From Streptomyces graminilatus (lineage in GTDB: Bacteria > Actinomycetota > Actinomycetes > Streptomycetales > Streptomycetaceae): DNA of 50,928 nt. Positions within the stretch are counted from its first letter, which is position 1; each line of letters begins with the position of its first letter. This document shows, piece after piece, positions 49,993 to 50,928 of this stretch. The notes under the pieces are model-generated. The model did not search any database and was not told the origin of the DNA. It worked only from the letters and a program-made list of their open reading frames with translations. The DNA is taken from NCBI RefSeq assembly GCF_001418565.1, contig NZ_LIQQ01000094.1:1-50928 (forward strand), in the 5' to 3' direction. The translations under genes and the position numbers were made by a program.

Positions 49993-50928
49993 GCCTCGAC
50001 CTGGGCTTCTGCCCGGCCCTTTGCCTGGGCATCGGTGTGGGCGCGGCCCGCCTGTGCGTGGATGTCGTCGCGGGAGGAGACACCGGTGAGGGTGCCCGTC
50101 GCGTCGACGCGGGCTATGAGCCCGGTGGGGGAGGCCACCGACTCGTTGAGCGCGGCGAGAAGTGAGTCGCTGTCGCGGAGCGGCCGTACGGGGATGACGG
50201 GGATGTCAGGGTTCCCCGTACCGGCCGCGTGCCAGTGCAGGGGCCTGCGGGCCTCGTCGAGTACGAGGGTCCAGGTGCCGCCCTCGGGGGCCGGGCCCTG
50301 CGGGAGGTCCGCGAGGGTCTTCAGGGAGAGCAGCTTCAGGCCGCGCTCGGCGCCCAGGAAGTCGGCGACGAAGTCGTCGGCCGGGCGGGCGAGCAGCTCG
50401 GCGGGGGCCGCGCACTGGACCAGATGGCCGCCGGTGCGGAAGATCGCGATCTGGTCGCCGAGCCGGACGGCCTCGTCCACGTCGTGCGTGACGAAGACGA
50501 TGGTCTTGTTCAACTCCTTCTGCAGGCGCAGCAGTTCGTCCTGGAGCTGGGTGCGGACCACCGGGTCGACCGCGCCGAACGGTTCGTCCATGAGGAGGAC
50601 GGGCGGGTCGGCGGCGAGGGCGCGGGCCACACCGACTCGCTGCTGCTGGCCGCCGGAGAGCTGGTGCGGGTACCGCTTGCCGGCGTCGGCGGCGAGGCCG
50701 ACGGTCTCCAGCAGTTCGGCCGCGCGGGCTCGGGCCTTCTTCCGGCCCCAGCCCAGCAGCAGCGGTACGGTCGCGATGTTGTCGAGGACCGTGCGGTGCG
50801 GGAAGAGGCCGGACTGCTGGATGACGTATCCGATGGATCGGCGCAGATCGGCGGCGTCCTGTCGGAGAATGTCCTTGCCGCCGACCTGGATCGTGCCGGA
50901 GGTCGGGTCGACCATCCGGTTGATCATC
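49989..50928 (-). CDS. Osmoprotectant ABC transporter ATP-binding protein, 5' end outside the window
   Basis: At least 313 residues are visible. The gene begins beyond the right edge, so Walker A is missing. The Q-loop region ([21 protein letters not shown]), signature [15 protein letters not shown], Walker [14 protein letters not shown] and switch [13 protein letters not shown] are present. The C-terminal part ([27 protein letters not shown]) looks like a CBS domain, as in OpuCA/ProV, where it senses ionic strength. It is the first gene of the operon and energises uptake of compatible solutes. Confidence 0.92.
   Translation of the reverse strand, partial: MINRMVDPTSGTIQVGGKDILRQDAADLRRSIGYVIQQSGLFPHRTVLDNIATVPLLLGWGRKKARARAAELLETVGLAADAGKRYPHQLSGGQQQRVGVARALAADPPVLLMDEPFGAVDPVVRTQLQDELLRLQKELNKTIVFVTHDVDEAVRLGDQIAIFRTGGHLVQCAAPAELLARPADDFVADFLGAERGLKLLSLKTLADLPQGPAPEGGTWTLVLDEARRPLHWHAAGTGNPDIPVIPVRPLRDSDSLLAALNESVASPTGLIARVDATGTLTGVSSRDDIHAQAGRAHTDAQAKGRAEAQVEA

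Noticed and set aside
1..50928. CRISPR array, rRNA genes or complete insertion sequences
   Set aside because: No regularly spaced repeat-spacer pattern, rRNA signature or transposase was seen on either strand.

Overview
The window is high-GC (about 70%) actinobacterial DNA. GTG starts, four-base ATGA/GTGA gene overlaps, a C/G-rich third codon position and a tRNA-Leu(UAA) gene that reads like bldA all point to Streptomyces. The left end (157-5004) carries a cyclopropane-fatty-acid-synthase-like methyltransferase and a MacB/FtsX-type ABC exporter pair. A 575-base gap of degenerate repeats and palindromes separates these from bldA (5580-5666).

Region 5849-12100 is accessory in character. It holds an XRE/TPR regulator, a divergent chain of coupled small genes (two paralogues, the second cut by an in-frame TAG, then a zinc-ribbon protein), and a compact RiPP locus of graspetide type: a candidate precursor (9299-9598), an ATP-grasp ligase and a PIMT-like O-methyltransferase. 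That gene set fits an aspartimide-containing, ester- or amide-crosslinked peptide. A DUF6087-like protein closes the block.

Region 12240-28680 looks like ordinary chromosome: pobA, a Bax-inhibitor-1 protein, small conserved proteins, a thiolase, a LysR regulator divergent from a large secreted subtilisin, a membrane Ser/Thr kinase with a PQQ propeller, and a mycothiol-dependent-enzyme family protein. The exception is 14621-17242, where two pectin-lyase genes that have both lost their 5' ends meet head to head.

Region 28980-38738 is the most unusual part. A leftward pair (class IV aminotransferase, then an HTH-SUMF1 fusion) diverges from a tightly coupled rightward seven-gene operon: a thymidylate-synthase homologue with the cytosine-type Asn-to-Asp change, a tandem double NDP kinase, a radical SAM enzyme, a DEDDh exonuclease, a P-loop kinase-like protein, an aldo/keto reductase and a frameshifted Nudix-like gene. 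I infer a system that builds, activates or polices a modified pyrimidine nucleotide. Behind it lie two GntR-like regulators (one interrupted by TAG), a five-unit 10-bp iteron array and three small coupled genes typical of integrative-element cargo. TTA codons in the SUMF1 gene and the Nudix-like gene may tie the locus to bldA.

The right end (39103-50928) is core-like: a GT2-GtrA protein and a polytopic mannosyltransferase, a P-loop kinase, an FAD aromatic hydroxylase, an SGNH hydrolase, cystathionine beta-synthase, a small membrane protein, and a leftward betaine/osmoprotectant ABC operon whose ATPase gene runs off the window.
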